Positions 23,838 to 33,183 are shown, numbered from the stretch's first letter. The stretch: 64,000 nt of DNA from UBA2779 sp965232165 (GCA_965232165.1 CBDDOY010000002.1:372001-436000), one strand, 5' to 3'. Notes: generated by a model not told the origin, from the letters alone. Program-made: numbers and translations.

Positions 23838-24774
23838 GGCACCTCTAAGAAACAGCTTTAGGGAATTGACGAAGAAATTTTTTGTCGATACAAGGCGGCA
23901 AAAGCTAAGGGCGCAGCTTAAGCTACGTGAGCATTTTGACAACGCAGTAGCGGCGGAGAAGTTCGAGTCAAGAACTAAATGGGGTTTTTTAGAGGTGCCC
24001 TTTAGAAAGCTGAAATTTTGTTTGTTCTTTTTTGGGTTTTCAATGGCGCTCCAAGCCATCACCGTCGATGAAGTTCTTGATGAGTTTTCAAAACGCCTGG
24101 CGGTTCCGGAGTTGACCGGAACCTTCAACGTGCAGCTCATTGCCAAGAATGGGGATACAAGGGAAATCACCGCCAAGGCATATCAGAAGAATATCAGTTC
24201 AAAACAGATTAATCGTTTGTTTGTATTCGATTTCCCGCCGACGGTGAGAGGCACGAGCCTGCTGCTTCATTCATATTTTGACGGCAGGAAGAACGATATG
24301 TGGATTTATCTTCCCGCCATACGGCGAATCAAACGGATTGCCCTTGAAAACTCGGGAGGAGGGTATTTCATGGGAAGTGACTTCACCTACCGCGATCTGA
24401 TTAACAACGACTACCGCAAGATGGACTACAAACTTGTCGAGGATCACACCTTTGATGGTGTGGAGTATTATGTGGTGAAGGCCTGGGGTAAAACTGCGAA
24501 GATTCGCCAGGATAACGGCTATTCATACATCCTCAGCTATTATAGAAAGGATAATTTCTTCCTGATGAGACGGGACTATTTTGATTCCAATGAAGACCTG
24601 CTGAAGGTCTATCAGGTAGAAAAAGTTCTTGAACTCAATCCTTTCTTATACCCGACGGATATATCGATGACCAATGTGCAGAATGGGCATAAATCACTCT
24701 TGCGGGTTTCGGATGTCAGCACGGATGCCATTCCGGACAGGGTGTTTACCACCCGCTATCTCCGTCAGAATTAA
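23830..24774 (+). CDS. Outer-membrane lipoprotein-sorting (LolA-like) protein with repeat A inserted at its N-terminus
   Basis: The core (from about residue 70) is a LolA/LolB-like protein: VDEVLDEFSKRLAVPELTGT, KQINRLFVFDFPPTVRGTSL, DMWIYLPAIRRIKRIALENS and a C-terminal SLLRVSDVSTDAIPDRVFTT. Such proteins bind lipids in the periplasm beside MMPL transporters. Codons 3-57 are repeat A copy 2; removing it and one TTTA target copy restores M-F-R-K-L-K-F-C-L-F-F-F-G-F-S-M-A-L-Q-A, a normal signal peptide. The insertion is 168 bases with its target duplication and keeps the frame. A GTG at the repeat end (23995) could also restart translation just before the signal peptide. Confidence 0.8.
   Translation: MFRAPLRNSFRELTKKFFVDTRRQKLRAQLKLREHFDNAVAAEKFESRTKWGFLEVPFRKLKFCLFFFGFSMALQAITVDEVLDEFSKRLAVPELTGTFNVQLIAKNGDTREITAKAYQKNISSKQINRLFVFDFPPTVRGTSLLLHSYFDGRKNDMWIYLPAIRRIKRIALENSGGGYFMGSDFTYRDLINNDYRKMDYKLVEDHTFDGVEYYVVKAWGKTAKIRQDNGYSYILSYYRKDNFFLMRRDYFDSNEDLLKVYQVEKVLELNPFLYPTDISMTNVQNGHKSLLRVSDVSTDAIPDRVFTTRYLRQN
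23837..24000 (+). repeat. Palindromic repeat family A, copy 2, inside a coding sequence
   Basis: 164 bp between GGGCACCTCTAAGAAAC and GGTTTTTTAGAGGTGCCC, flanked by TTTA on both sides. It is in frame from the third codon of the gene. Confidence 0.93.
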
Positions 24775-24780
24775 AACAAT

Positions 24781-26052
24781 ATGCGTATTGCCTTCGTCCT
24801 TTTTGTCACGATAGCCGCAGTTGCCGGTGCGGGCAATTTTGAGTTTGTGTCCTTTATGGACTATTACGGCGGCATTGAGCCGTCGGATGGATATGAAAAC
24901 CTTCGGGCAAGGGTTTTCATGAGGCCGGCTTTTTTCGGCAGTGATGATAATAGCGGCTTCGAGTGGCGGCTTTCGGCGAATCTCTGGGCGCAGCCTCTCG
25001 GAGAGCCTTCATCCATCAACCCCTGGGATATCCTCTACGAAAGCTATGTATTTCTTCCTCTCAATTTCTTTGATATCACCCTGGGCCAGAAGATTATCAC
25101 CTACGGCTTTGCGGATATTAGAGGACCATTGAACGCACCGAACAGCACGAATGCGGCGCCCTATAGCCTGGACGAATTTTTCGACAGCAGACGGCCCGAC
25201 CCCCTTCTTCGTCTGAAATTTTATCCGAACTTCGAGGACACCATAGAACTCACCTACGTGCCCATCACGAGGCCGGACAGAGAGAGGGTAAGTCCTATAA
25301 CCCTTCCCGATTCCAATGATTCATTGGAGTGGCAGGATGATTCCTATATCACCGCTCCGGAGAGTCTGCATTCGGTGTTTCTTAATTACAGTCATTATGG
25401 AGAAAAAGTCGATCTGCAATTCTTCTATGGCTGGTACACGGAACACATGCCCGATTTCATTATTCCCGAAACCTCCAAGACGGTGTCATCGGTTATCAAA
25501 CCGGTGTACCGCAAGAAACATACCTTTGGATTTGCCTATTCCCTGAAGATATGGTCCATGACCCTTTCCCAGGATATGGCCTTCAATCTTACAAATGATA
25601 TGGCGGGGACCGATATCGGCGGTCAAAATTCCGACATCACCGTGAACACTCAACTGTTGGTGAATCTCCCCTGGAACATCTTAAGCCAATTCAGCCTGGT
25701 CTATTCCTTTTTCCCCAATTTCGGCAATCATGATGCCGGCTATGACGGGGATGCCTCCGCATATCTGGCCAGGCAGGTTCAGGAGTTTCATTCCCAGCCC
25801 CGCCGGCACATCGCCTACCTCATTGGACATTTTGAGAAAAGCTTTCTGCGGGAAAAACTGAAAACCACCCTCAATATCGGGTTCTTCTTCTCTCCGAAAA
25901 TTTATTTTGGTCCGAGACTGTCATACAACATCACCGACTACTGGCAGTTTGAGGCGGGAGCAGATATAACCTTGCTGGATCCTCCTGATTTGGATCTGCG
26001 CCGGAATGACTCCAACGACAATTTCTATATCAGGCTGGTTTTCAGGAATTGA
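24781..26052 (+). CDS. Outer-membrane beta-barrel protein of the MMPL operon
   Basis: The 423-residue protein has a signal peptide (MRIAFVLFVTIAAVAGAGNF) and a succession of amphipathic beta strands with frequent aromatic girdle residues, ending in the C-terminal strand NDNFYIRLVFRN (terminal aromatic-R-N type). It starts 6 bases after the preceding stop. In other bacteria an MMPL exporter, a LolA-like protein and a barrel of this kind form one transport module, so it is probably the outer-membrane component. No specific substrate is evident. Confidence 0.7.
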   Translation: MRIAFVLFVTIAAVAGAGNFEFVSFMDYYGGIEPSDGYENLRARVFMRPAFFGSDDNSGFEWRLSANLWAQPLGEPSSINPWDILYESYVFLPLNFFDITLGQKIITYGFADIRGPLNAPNSTNAAPYSLDEFFDSRRPDPLLRLKFYPNFEDTIELTYVPITRPDRERVSPITLPDSNDSLEWQDDSYITAPESLHSVFLNYSHYGEKVDLQFFYGWYTEHMPDFIIPETSKTVSSVIKPVYRKKHTFGFAYSLKIWSMTLSQDMAFNLTNDMAGTDIGGQNSDITVNTQLLVNLPWNILSQFSLVYSFFPNFGNHDAGYDGDASAYLARQVQEFHSQPRRHIAYLIGHFEKSFLREKLKTTLNIGFFFSPKIYFGPRLSYNITDYWQFEAGADITLLDPPDLDLRRNDSNDNFYIRLVFRN

Positions 26053-26226
26053 AAGACTCGTTCTCTGCGTCATCCATAAGGGCTCCCTCTATCGCAATGC
26101 CCGCCTGCACAGGAGCGGAAAAGGTGAATTGCAGTTTTCAACCCCGGCTCCTGCCTCTGACCGGCCCTAAGAAGCCCTATGCCGGACCTTCTCCTAATGT
26201 GCCTTGACTCTCAAGAAACAATATCT

Positions 26227-26343
26227 GGGCGCAACCCTTCGGGTCGGGCTTTCCGCTCCAATGCCTTAATCCGGCTGCCTATTTCCGGCTCATTGCCAAT
26301 CGCCGGGGCAGCCGGCGGCATTTCCGCTGCAATCCCTTGCGCC
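26227..26343 (-). repeat. Palindromic repeat family B, copy 2 (inverted)
   Basis: Reverse complement of the 21356 copy, located just beyond the 3' end of the minus-strand gene at 26371. The 300-bp gap between the flanking genes holds nothing else. Confidence 0.85.
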
Positions 26344-26370
26344 CGTCAACGGTTATGCTTCTATAGAAAA

Positions 26371-26847
26371 CTAGACATTCTTGATGAAGAGGCTCAGGGC
26401 TTCGATTCCCAGCAGGATGATGGCGGAAACCACGAGACCGGAAATGGCGGCCCCCGCGAGAACCGCCAGCATCGTTTTCTGCCGGCTTAACCCCAGAACC
26501 CAGGCCCCCAATGTGCCGGTCCATGCGCCGGTAATGGGCAGGGGAATGCCGACAAACACCGCTACGCCCCAGAATCCCCATCTCTCGACTTTGACAGAAA
26601 GCTTCCTGCGTGCCTTTTCGATAAATCTGTCGAAGGCCCGGGCATAGAATCCCCACTTGTACAGCAGCTTATGTGCCGTGTCCAGAAACAGAAAGGCCAT
26701 GGGAGCAACCAGGGCATTTACCAGAACGCAGAAAGGGTAGGCCAGGTGCCAGGGGAAATTCCCCTCGAGCAGCGCAAAGGGCAGGCCGCCCCGCAGTTCG
26801 GCAATGGGAAGCAAGGTGAGAAGGGCTGTCCATATCCAGTTATCCAT
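26371..26847 (-). CDS. Small multidrug-export family (PF06695-type) membrane protein
   Basis: Starting at MDNWIWTALLTLLPIAELRG, the 158-residue protein keeps the family hallmark P-I-A-E-L-R-G-G-L-P, several hydrophobic helices (YPFCVLVNALVAPMAFLFLD, AVLAGAAISGLVVSAIILLG) and the central KVERWGFWGVAVFVGIPLPI with TGAWTGTLGAWVLGL. Members are four-helix membrane proteins distantly related to DedA; the export function in the name is weakly supported. The long open frame extends upstream to 27222, but that part overlaps the divergent promoter area and has no membrane character. Confidence 0.8.
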   Translation of the reverse strand: MDNWIWTALLTLLPIAELRGGLPFALLEGNFPWHLAYPFCVLVNALVAPMAFLFLDTAHKLLYKWGFYARAFDRFIEKARRKLSVKVERWGFWGVAVFVGIPLPITGAWTGTLGAWVLGLSRQKTMLAVLAGAAISGLVVSAIILLGIEALSLFIKNV

Positions 26848-27084
26848 GAGTTCCCAGCATGACCGTAAAACAGGGGCGGGGTCAAGAGATTGTATTGCGG
26901 CTTGAATCCATGCTCCTATGGTGAACTCAATCAACACCCAGTCTGTCAATCCTTGCCGCTTAACAATCGGCTTCTGATTCAGAAATGAGATTCTCCTGTT
27001 CCTCTGTTGGGAAAATCCGCTTCGATGCTGTTCCATGATTTGATAGACTTTCCTAATCCCGTTTATTCGCATTAGGATGCATGT

Positions 27085-27924
27085 ATGGCGAGAGTTCGGC
27101 TTGAAGTGACAGAGGAAATCCTCGACCGAGTAATCTTTGGGATGGAAAATCAGATTGAAATTCTCTATCTGGATCCCTGCGATGGCATTCTCAAACCCAA
27201 AGGGGATGATGAGATGCATCACATCCCCCTGCCGCCCTGGGGGTCAACCGAGGGTTATCGCTTGATGGACAGGTTTTCCGCTTCCATGTCCGGCCTGACG
27301 GCGGCCCGTCAGATTCAGGACATTCTCGCTTCTGGCAGCAGGGTGTTCAGGCGCTTCAAAAGCTTCCTGGCCGAAAGACCCGAATTGGAGAAGCTCTGGC
27401 GGCGTTTCAAGCATAGGGAAATGCGCAAGATCGCCATCTCCTGGCTGAACAGGTGGAGTGACGCCCTCGCCTTGGAAAGCCTGGGAGATGAGCCAGAGGA
27501 CTGGGATGACATTGTTCCGTCCGACTTCTCGGTAAGACCTGCCCGGCCTGCCGATATGCCGGATGTAGAGAGATTGTTCTCCTTGTCCATGGACAGAGAA
27601 AGCTGCATGGAATTCAAAATGCCCTCCGAGGAATTATTGGTGGCCGAGACCCCCGCCGGCGAACTGGCAGGGTTTGCATGGATCCATCTTGAAAGTTCGG
27701 ATAACAGAGGGGAACTGCTCCAGCTTCATGTTCTGCCGGATTATCGGGGATTGGGTGTAGGCCGGCTGCTGGCCGATCTGAGCTGCGCCGAAATGCTGTC
27801 CCGTGGAGCCAAAAGGCTCAGTGTCAGTGTCCCCCGGACAGGGCAGGTTCTTAATTCGTGGCTGGAGCGAAATGGATTCCGTCATGAGGTGGTCATTTGG
27901 GGGAAGTCCCTGGACGGGGCATAG
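27085..27924 (+). CDS. UPF0158-GNAT fusion protein
   Basis: The N-terminal half (about 1-150) matches UPF0158: FGMENQIEILYLDPCDGIL, STEGYRLMDRF and VFRRFKSFLAERPELEKLWR. The C-terminal half is a GNAT acetyltransferase with LLVAETPAGELAGFAWIHL, the acetyl-CoA loop VLPDYRGLGVGRLLAD and SVPRTGQVLNSWLERNGF. GNAT enzymes transfer acetyl groups from acetyl-CoA to amines; the acceptor is unknown. The two domains are continuous in one frame with no sign of an artefact. Confidence 0.75.
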   Translation: MARVRLEVTEEILDRVIFGMENQIEILYLDPCDGILKPKGDDEMHHIPLPPWGSTEGYRLMDRFSASMSGLTAARQIQDILASGSRVFRRFKSFLAERPELEKLWRRFKHREMRKIAISWLNRWSDALALESLGDEPEDWDDIVPSDFSVRPARPADMPDVERLFSLSMDRESCMEFKMPSEELLVAETPAGELAGFAWIHLESSDNRGELLQLHVLPDYRGLGVGRLLADLSCAEMLSRGAKRLSVSVPRTGQVLNSWLERNGFRHEVVIWGKSLDGA

Positions 27925-28450
27925 AAGGTTCATCTCTGCCAGGCTCATCAAGGTCAATTCGGCTTCGTTCACCCACAAGTTCATCGAGCGCCTGGTTCAC
28001 AGACTGCTTTCGGACGGTAATCACAAGAGGCCGCCTTTGGGCAAAGGCAGCGAGACGGAACCAGCCTCTTCCGGTCAGTTCGATTCTTCCTGCCTCATCA
28101 ATGGCTAAGGCTTCATTCTTGTACGCGGCGATGATGCCGCCTATGCAGGCATCGAATTGGTTCTGATAGACGGGGCAGCGGCCATGGAAGAAATCTCCAG
28201 GCCCAGGCTATGCCGCTTCCTCCATCAGGGGGGGGTAAGCCCCCCGGTGATAAGGTTCAGGGCCCTGTAACAGGTTTTGTCTTCTGATGATTCCGGGCTA
28301 ACACCGGTTAGGGGGATTTCAACCCGCAGAAGGGCGGCTATTTTCTTGAAACGGGCGGTTTTCCCGGCGTTTCGTCCAGCGGTGATGCACCGGCCCAGTC
28401 ATCGTCTATGAAGACCGGGTCAGGCATATTGCCGAACCATCGCTGTTCCT
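27893..28450 (-). pseudogene. Decayed DUF429-like (RNase H-fold nuclease-like) gene
   Basis: Minus-strand pieces in different frames read FKKIAALLRVEIPLTGVSPE, ALNLITGGLTPPDGGSG, then GDFFHGRCPVYQNQFDACIG and GIIAAYKNEALAIDEAGRIE. This order resembles the C-terminal half of DUF429 proteins. At least one frameshift separates the blocks, near the G8 tract at about 28229, and no start is visible. Confidence 0.45.
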
Positions 28451-28540
28451 GAGATTTGAACGCTCATGATAAGCTTCACGGCTTTTTTGGCGCATCATGC
28501 AGGCCGCTGCAAGTGCAGGAGCGTGTGATTTCAGCCGATC

Positions 28541-29179
28541 TTATGCGATCAAGTATTCCAGACCGAGAGCCACGGCAAAAATCGCAAAGGCGCCGGCCGG
28601 TGCGAAGGCCAGCTTCTCATACATCTGTTTTGTCTTCTCCCTTAAGGGATAGCGAGCCGCCAGATAGATGAAGAGCGCGATGAACAGCCCGTTCAGGATG
28701 ACCTCTGAGGTGATGAACGGCACCCATCGATCCGCCGGATACTTCCATATCCCTATCCATCCAAACTGATAGGGCAGGTACACAAAGGGGATGCGCCATA
28801 TCGCCGCCATCGAGAAGCCCATACCGCATAACGTTAACACGCTGCTTGGTTTTCTGAGCATAATGGGCATGATCAGCCATACGGCAAGACCCTCGGCGAT
28901 GATGGCCATGATCTGATTATAGACATAAGTAGATGGCATGAGAAAATTGATCGATTTGATCATGGCAGCCACGACTGCCGTTAAGAAGATGGCCTGTGTC
29001 TTGTTCGTCTTGCAGAATGCCTGATACATACATAGGGCGCCGATAGGGAACATGATTGCCCCGGCAATCTTCACACCGGCGAATATGGGCACGGCGTGCA
29101 GGATGTAGCCCAGAGATATCTCGGCAATACCCCACAGGCTTCCATAGTGTAGAACCTTGAACATCATTTTTTTGTCCAT
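28541..29179 (-). CDS. Multipass membrane protein, possibly an ECF-type S component
   Basis: The 212-residue protein has six hydrophobic segments, including GYILHAVPIFAGVKIAGAIM, IFLTAVVAAMIKSINFLMP, QIMAIIAEGLAVWLIMPIM and FITSEVILNGLFIALFIYL. The size and helix number are those of S components of energy-coupling-factor importers, but no vitamin-specific motif is apparent and no ECF ATPase gene adjoins. The ribosome-binding site is excellent (AAGGAGG six bases before ATG). It stands alone, transcribed toward the small multidrug-export gene. Confidence 0.5.
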   Translation of the reverse strand: MDKKMMFKVLHYGSLWGIAEISLGYILHAVPIFAGVKIAGAIMFPIGALCMYQAFCKTNKTQAIFLTAVVAAMIKSINFLMPSTYVYNQIMAIIAEGLAVWLIMPIMLRKPSSVLTLCGMGFSMAAIWRIPFVYLPYQFGWIGIWKYPADRWVPFITSEVILNGLFIALFIYLAARYPLREKTKQMYEKLAFAPAGAFAIFAVALGLEYLIA

Positions 29180-29365
29180 AAACTGCCTCCTTAAAGCTAG
29201 TTAATACTGCCACATTGTTACGAGGGCTGTAAAGGGCATCTTGAATAAATCGTTTTTGCGGTTCTGGCGAAGAGCCAATGCCCTGAGCTTAGATTTCTTC
29301 CATGAGCTTCATAGCCCGATACGGACACATCGTGCGGCAGCCGTTCCGGTTACGAAATGACAATA

Positions 29366-29411
29366 GGCGCAAGGCATTGAAGAGAAAAGCCCGGCCCGAA
29401 GGGGTGCGCCC
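29366..29411 (+). repeat. Palindromic repeat family B, internally deleted copy
   Basis: Only the two ends are left (GGCGCAAGGCATTGAAGAG and CCGAAGGGGTGCGCC). A piece of family A end (TTAGAGGTGCCCTAG) lies at about 29439-29453. Otherwise the 300-bp gap 29180-29488 holds no gene. Confidence 0.7.
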
Positions 29412-29488
29412 AAATACTGTTTTCAAGTTGCGGCATATTAGAGGTGCCCTAGAGAACAATCTGAAGGCTCCCTGAATTCAAAGCTGTC

Positions 29489-29560
29489 CATCTCCAGGGG
29501 GAATCGAACCCCCGTTGCTGGGATGAAAACCCAGTGTCCTAACCACTAGACTATGGAGAC
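29489..29560 (-). tRNA. tRNA-Glu (UUC)
   Basis: The minus strand folds as a cloverleaf: acceptor GTCTCCA/TGGAGAT, anticodon stem CTGGG/CCCAG with loop TTTTCAT (anticodon TTC), T-arm GGGGGTTCGATTCCCCC. No CCA is encoded. Confidence 0.95.
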
Positions 29561-29567
29561 ATTTTGC

Positions 29568-29640
29568 TGAGCCGCAATGGATTCGAACCATTGACCCACG
29601 CCTTAAAAGGGCGTTGCTCTGCCAACTGAGCTAGCGGCCC
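29568..29640 (-). tRNA. tRNA-Lys (UUU)
   Basis: Cloverleaf with acceptor GGGCCGC/GCGGCTC, anticodon stem ACGCC/GGCGT, loop CTTTTAA (anticodon TTT), T-arm CAATGGTTCGAATCCATTG. It is 7 bases upstream of tRNA-Glu in the same transcript. Confidence 0.95.
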
Positions 29641-29651
29641 TTGCGGTTGGC

Positions 29652-29680
29652 AATTTACCCATGATTTGATTTTGTGTCAA
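29652..29680 (-). promoter_or_regulatory. Promoter of the tRNA-Lys/tRNA-Glu unit
   Basis: On the minus strand TTGACA (29675-29680), a 17-base spacer and TAAATT (29652-29657) end 11 bases before the tRNA-Lys 5' end. Confidence 0.75.
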
Positions 29681-29782
29681 CGGGCATAAGGCTTTTTTTT
29701 GCACTTATAAGAACTCTGTCAAGGCTGGCTCTGGTAAGGAAAGCCAGTTGAGTCTGCATGTGATTCCAAGGAATAGAAGAGG

Positions 29783-30589
29783 CTAATCTCTGTTCAATCC
29801 CCTCGGGGAGATCAAAACCAGCATCAATAAAGCACCGAAGTAGGGCAGGGCCGGTATCAGAGTGGCCGTTCCGGCGGCCATGCCTTGAATTCTTCCTGAG
29901 GCGATTTCAAATAAGGTGAAAACATAACATGCGATGAGCACTCCCAAAGGGTGACGCAATCCCATCCAGATCATTACCAGGGCGATCCAGCCCTTGCCTG
30001 CGCTCATACCCGGCACAAACGCCCCTATACGCAGACTCAAAACGGCCCCGGCTAATGCGGCGAGGCCGGATGATGTCATAAGAACGCTCATCCTCACCGA
30101 TTTCATGGAAATTCCCCGCTCCCTGAGAAATTCACCCCCATAACCGGCGGCCCTGACATTTCTCCCGCAGGAACTGTATCTCAGCATTAAACCGGTTATA
30201 CACGCCATTGAAATCGATAGCCAGGGAAAAGCATTCGTGTCTTGGGGGGAAAACCGTATGATACCTTGCTGGCCAAACAAAGCCTGTGATATCAGACCGG
30301 TCAAGGACGGCAGGAGCAGGTTGAGCCCCAAGCCGGTAATGAACAGATCCGCCCCAAGATTTAAATGGAATGCTCCTAGCAGACTTCCTGCAAGCACACC
30401 TATGAGTATGGCTCCCATGAAGGCCGTCCCTAAGGGAAAACCATTTTTGATCAGCACAGCCGCGGTAAAGGCTCCGGCGCCGATACAGCCCTCAAGAGAA
30501 ATATTGAGGACACCCGCCCTTTGAGAGAGAAGGCCGCCAAGTGCGGCGAATATAAGCGGAGCCATGGAAACAAAGGCGGCTTCCATCAT
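29783..30589 (-). CDS. rfuD: Riboflavin ABC transporter permease RfuD-like
   Basis: The 268-residue membrane protein has about eight helices and the permease loop ERGISMKSVRMSVLMTSSGL characteristic of BPD_transp_2 permeases (nucleoside/BMP-type importers). The first residues MMEAAFVSMAPLIFAALGGL and the GVLNISLEG motif also fit. It is the last gene of a four-gene operon and starts 2 bases after the previous permease. Because the operon is headed by an FMN riboswitch, riboflavin is the likely substrate, not nucleosides. Confidence 0.85.
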   Translation of the reverse strand: MMEAAFVSMAPLIFAALGGLLSQRAGVLNISLEGCIGAGAFTAAVLIKNGFPLGTAFMGAILIGVLAGSLLGAFHLNLGADLFITGLGLNLLLPSLTGLISQALFGQQGIIRFSPQDTNAFPWLSISMACITGLMLRYSSCGRNVRAAGYGGEFLRERGISMKSVRMSVLMTSSGLAALAGAVLSLRIGAFVPGMSAGKGWIALVMIWMGLRHPLGVLIACYVFTLFEIASGRIQGMAAGTATLIPALPYFGALLMLVLISPRGLNRD

Positions 30590-30591
30590 GT

Positions 30592-31614
30592 TTAGGCCGA
30601 TCCTCTAGACTTTGTTCCGACCGTAACCAGCAGAAACACGGCTCCCTGTACTAGGCCGACCAATGTGTATGGGAATCCCGTGTTAATGATGGCCGATTGG
30701 GTACCGGCTTCCAGCCAGGAGTAGGCCAATACGGCCAGGGGCACATACCCCGGGTGGATTCTCGCAATCAGCGCCACCGCCAGGCCGTTCCATCCCAGCC
30801 CTGAGGTGAATCCCTGCACAGCCTGTCCCCCGTCCAGCAGCGCGGCCGTGCCGGCCAGACCGAACAGCCCCCCTGAGAGTGCCATAGCAAGAATTGTGAT
30901 GCTCCCGACCCGGATGCCGCCGTATGCGGCAAAAACCGGATTCATGCCGAAGAGACGCCATTCATAGCCCCGTCTGGTATAGAAAAGAAACAGAACCGCC
31001 GCGAGGGAGAGGAGAACGGCGATTACCAGCATTGGGCCCAGCCTGGATGGCGGCATCCATAACGACAGCCTATAGGCCGCAGGCAGGGGCGGCGCGGCGA
31101 TGAGGTAACTCTCAGGGTCTTTCAAATGCCCGCCAAGAAGCATGGCGCCGACCGGAATCATCGACGAGGATAAGAGAAAACTGCTGATCAGCTCATCTGC
31201 CTTGAGCCATGTCTTCAATACTCCGGAAATGGCTCCCATTAACCCCCCGGCGATGCTGCCTGCCATGATAGAAAGACCCAGTGCCGGCAGACTCGGCAAA
31301 TTCGGAAACGCCATGGCCGTCATCGCGGCGCTGAGGCCGCCGGCCAATGCCTGTCCTTCGCCGCCTAAATTGAACAATCCCGCCCTGAATACCATTGCTG
31401 CTGCGAGACCGGCAATGGTGAGCCGTGCGGCGCTCGCAAGCATGTTGCCGAATGCGAGCTTGCTCCTGACGGCGCCGGTCAATAGCAAGGTGATGGCCGT
31501 TAGCGGGGCATCACTTATGAGAAGGATCATTATCATCGAGAGTGCCAGGGCGGCGGAGATAGCTATCAGAGACCTCCCGTAGACTTTCCGGGCTATGGAA
31601 GAATCTCTCATCAA
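30592..31614 (-). CDS. rfuC: Riboflavin ABC transporter permease RfuC-like
   Basis: 340 residues, with an N-terminal anchor and about eight further helices. It contains FRAGLFNLGGEGQALAGGLS, a signature of the larger permease of BMP-type importers, and FYTRRGYEWRLFGMNPVFAA as its coupling loop. The start overlaps the ATPase stop by 4 bases. It forms the membrane channel together with the next gene. Confidence 0.87.
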   Translation of the reverse strand: MMRDSSIARKVYGRSLIAISAALALSMIMILLISDAPLTAITLLLTGAVRSKLAFGNMLASAARLTIAGLAAAMVFRAGLFNLGGEGQALAGGLSAAMTAMAFPNLPSLPALGLSIMAGSIAGGLMGAISGVLKTWLKADELISSFLLSSSMIPVGAMLLGGHLKDPESYLIAAPPLPAAYRLSLWMPPSRLGPMLVIAVLLSLAAVLFLFYTRRGYEWRLFGMNPVFAAYGGIRVGSITILAMALSGGLFGLAGTAALLDGGQAVQGFTSGLGWNGLAVALIARIHPGYVPLAVLAYSWLEAGTQSAIINTGFPYTLVGLVQGAVFLLVTVGTKSRGSA

Positions 31615-33182
31615 TGCTCATCCTCCCAGATTCCGGCAATTCGGGCGGCAGCCTCTTGTCTGTCCCAAACACGTACCGGCCTAATTGGAGATAAATTTCC
31701 CCTGGATATGACAGCCATGTTATCGGAGAGTTCCAGAGCTTCATCGATATCCGTTGTCAGCAGCAGTATGGCCATACCCCGATTTGCCGCTTCCCTCAGG
31801 ATGCGATGAACGGCTAAGCGGCTCTTTTCATCCAGGTTCATAGTCGGCTCTGCCAGGAGGAGGAGTTTCTTCGCATAATCGATCTCTCGTTTAAGTATGA
31901 GCTTCTGAATATTTCCACGAGAAAGCTCCATCAGAATCTGGTTTGCATCTCCTTTGATACCGCCTTCCTCAAGGCGCAGCTCGGCCCATTGCCGTACTCT
32001 TTTCGGATGCAGCCAACTGTGGCGGGCAAGCTGTTTAGCCGTCAGTATCAGCATGTTCTCGGCAACGGTAGATTCCAGACTCACCCCTCCCCCCCCTGTC
32101 ATTGCCTCTGACGGAACATGACCCATTCCGGCCATTCTCATCCTGATGCGCTTTCCGCCGACAGGTTTTCCATCCAAAAACACCCGTCCGCCTGTTGGGA
32201 AGCGCCGGCCTGAGACGATATCCTCCAATTGACTTAATCCCTCTTTTCGCATACCGGTTATGCTCAGGATTTCTCCGCAGCCGAGCGAGAAACTGACGGG
32301 ATGAAGCTCCTCTCTTCCCGCCTTCTTGAGACTGACGGCATCGCATCTTAATACCGGGGGCGTCGACTTGCTTTTCTGATTTCCTGCTTTGACCCTTTCA
32401 GGGGCATTTTGGGATGGACCTGCCTGGAGAAATCCTTCCATCGCATCCGCTGCAGGGAGATTCATTGTGTCATGGGTAAACATGAGTCTCATGACTTCGG
32501 CGGAATCGAAAGCGCCGACAGGTCCGCAGGCCGTTACACGGCCATGGGTTAACACGGTAAGGTGTTCCGCTATCTGGAACACATCGTCCAGCCGGTGTGT
32601 AATGAGAAGAACTCCCATCCCGTGCCGTTTGAAACGGCGAAGCAGATTGTATAATTCCTCTTTCCTCCCCTCTCCCCAGCCGACAACAGGCTCATCGAGG
32701 ATAATCAGCCGCGGATTGTTCATCAATGCCGCCGTCAGTTCACTCCGCTGAAGCGTAGCGGCATCTAATTTTCCGGCCTGATTATTTGGGTTCAAATCCG
32801 GGATATGCCATTTCTCGGTGCAGCGGCGGAAATCATTTATGGCGATGCCGGGGCGATGAATCCCTCTCTTTCTGCCCAGCATCGCCGCTTCCCAGAGTCT
32901 TAAATTCGCTGGCCATATGCTCTTCTGCCGAACCAGTCCAACGCCAGGCAATGCCTTCATTGAGTTCTTCGTCAGGTCAATTTCCCTGCCGTTGAACGTC
33001 AAATTTCCCGTATCCGGCTGAAGCACTCCGGCGAGAATGTGCCCCAAGGTGGTTTTACCTGCTCCGTTTTCTCCAAGCAGAGCATGAACAGTTCCTGGCC
33101 GCATCTCCAATGATATATCCGAACACGCCGCTATGCCTGAGTTCGGCCATTTGAGATTGACATGCCTAAGGCAGACAGACAA
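31611..33182 (-). CDS. rfuB: Riboflavin ABC transporter ATPase RfuB-like (two ABC domains)
   Basis: The 523-residue protein has two ABC domains in tandem. The first has Walker A LLGENGAGKTTLGH, a signature-like DAATLQRSELTAALM and Walker B LIILDEPVVGW. The second lacks a normal Walker A (ITGMRKEGLSQLE) but has MELSRGNIQKLILKREI and LLLLAEPTMNLD. This asymmetry is usual in double ABC proteins of the sugar/nucleoside type. A G8 run on the coding strand (opposite 32089-32096) encodes the GGGG before VSLEST; a slip there would break the gene, but the frame is open here. Confidence 0.87.
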   Translation of the reverse strand: MSVCLRHVNLKWPNSGIAACSDISLEMRPGTVHALLGENGAGKTTLGHILAGVLQPDTGNLTFNGREIDLTKNSMKALPGVGLVRQKSIWPANLRLWEAAMLGRKRGIHRPGIAINDFRRCTEKWHIPDLNPNNQAGKLDAATLQRSELTAALMNNPRLIILDEPVVGWGEGRKEELYNLLRRFKRHGMGVLLITHRLDDVFQIAEHLTVLTHGRVTACGPVGAFDSAEVMRLMFTHDTMNLPAADAMEGFLQAGPSQNAPERVKAGNQKSKSTPPVLRCDAVSLKKAGREELHPVSFSLGCGEILSITGMRKEGLSQLEDIVSGRRFPTGGRVFLDGKPVGGKRIRMRMAGMGHVPSEAMTGGGGVSLESTVAENMLILTAKQLARHSWLHPKRVRQWAELRLEEGGIKGDANQILMELSRGNIQKLILKREIDYAKKLLLLAEPTMNLDEKSRLAVHRILREAANRGMAILLLTTDIDEALELSDNMAVISRGNLSPIRPVRVWDRQEAAARIAGIWEDEH

Positions 33183-33183
33183 T

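Noticed and set aside
28100..28480. Plus-strand small ORFs in the UPF0158-GNAT downstream region
   Set aside because: They have no family features; the minus strand carries recognisable pieces of a decayed DUF429-like gene.
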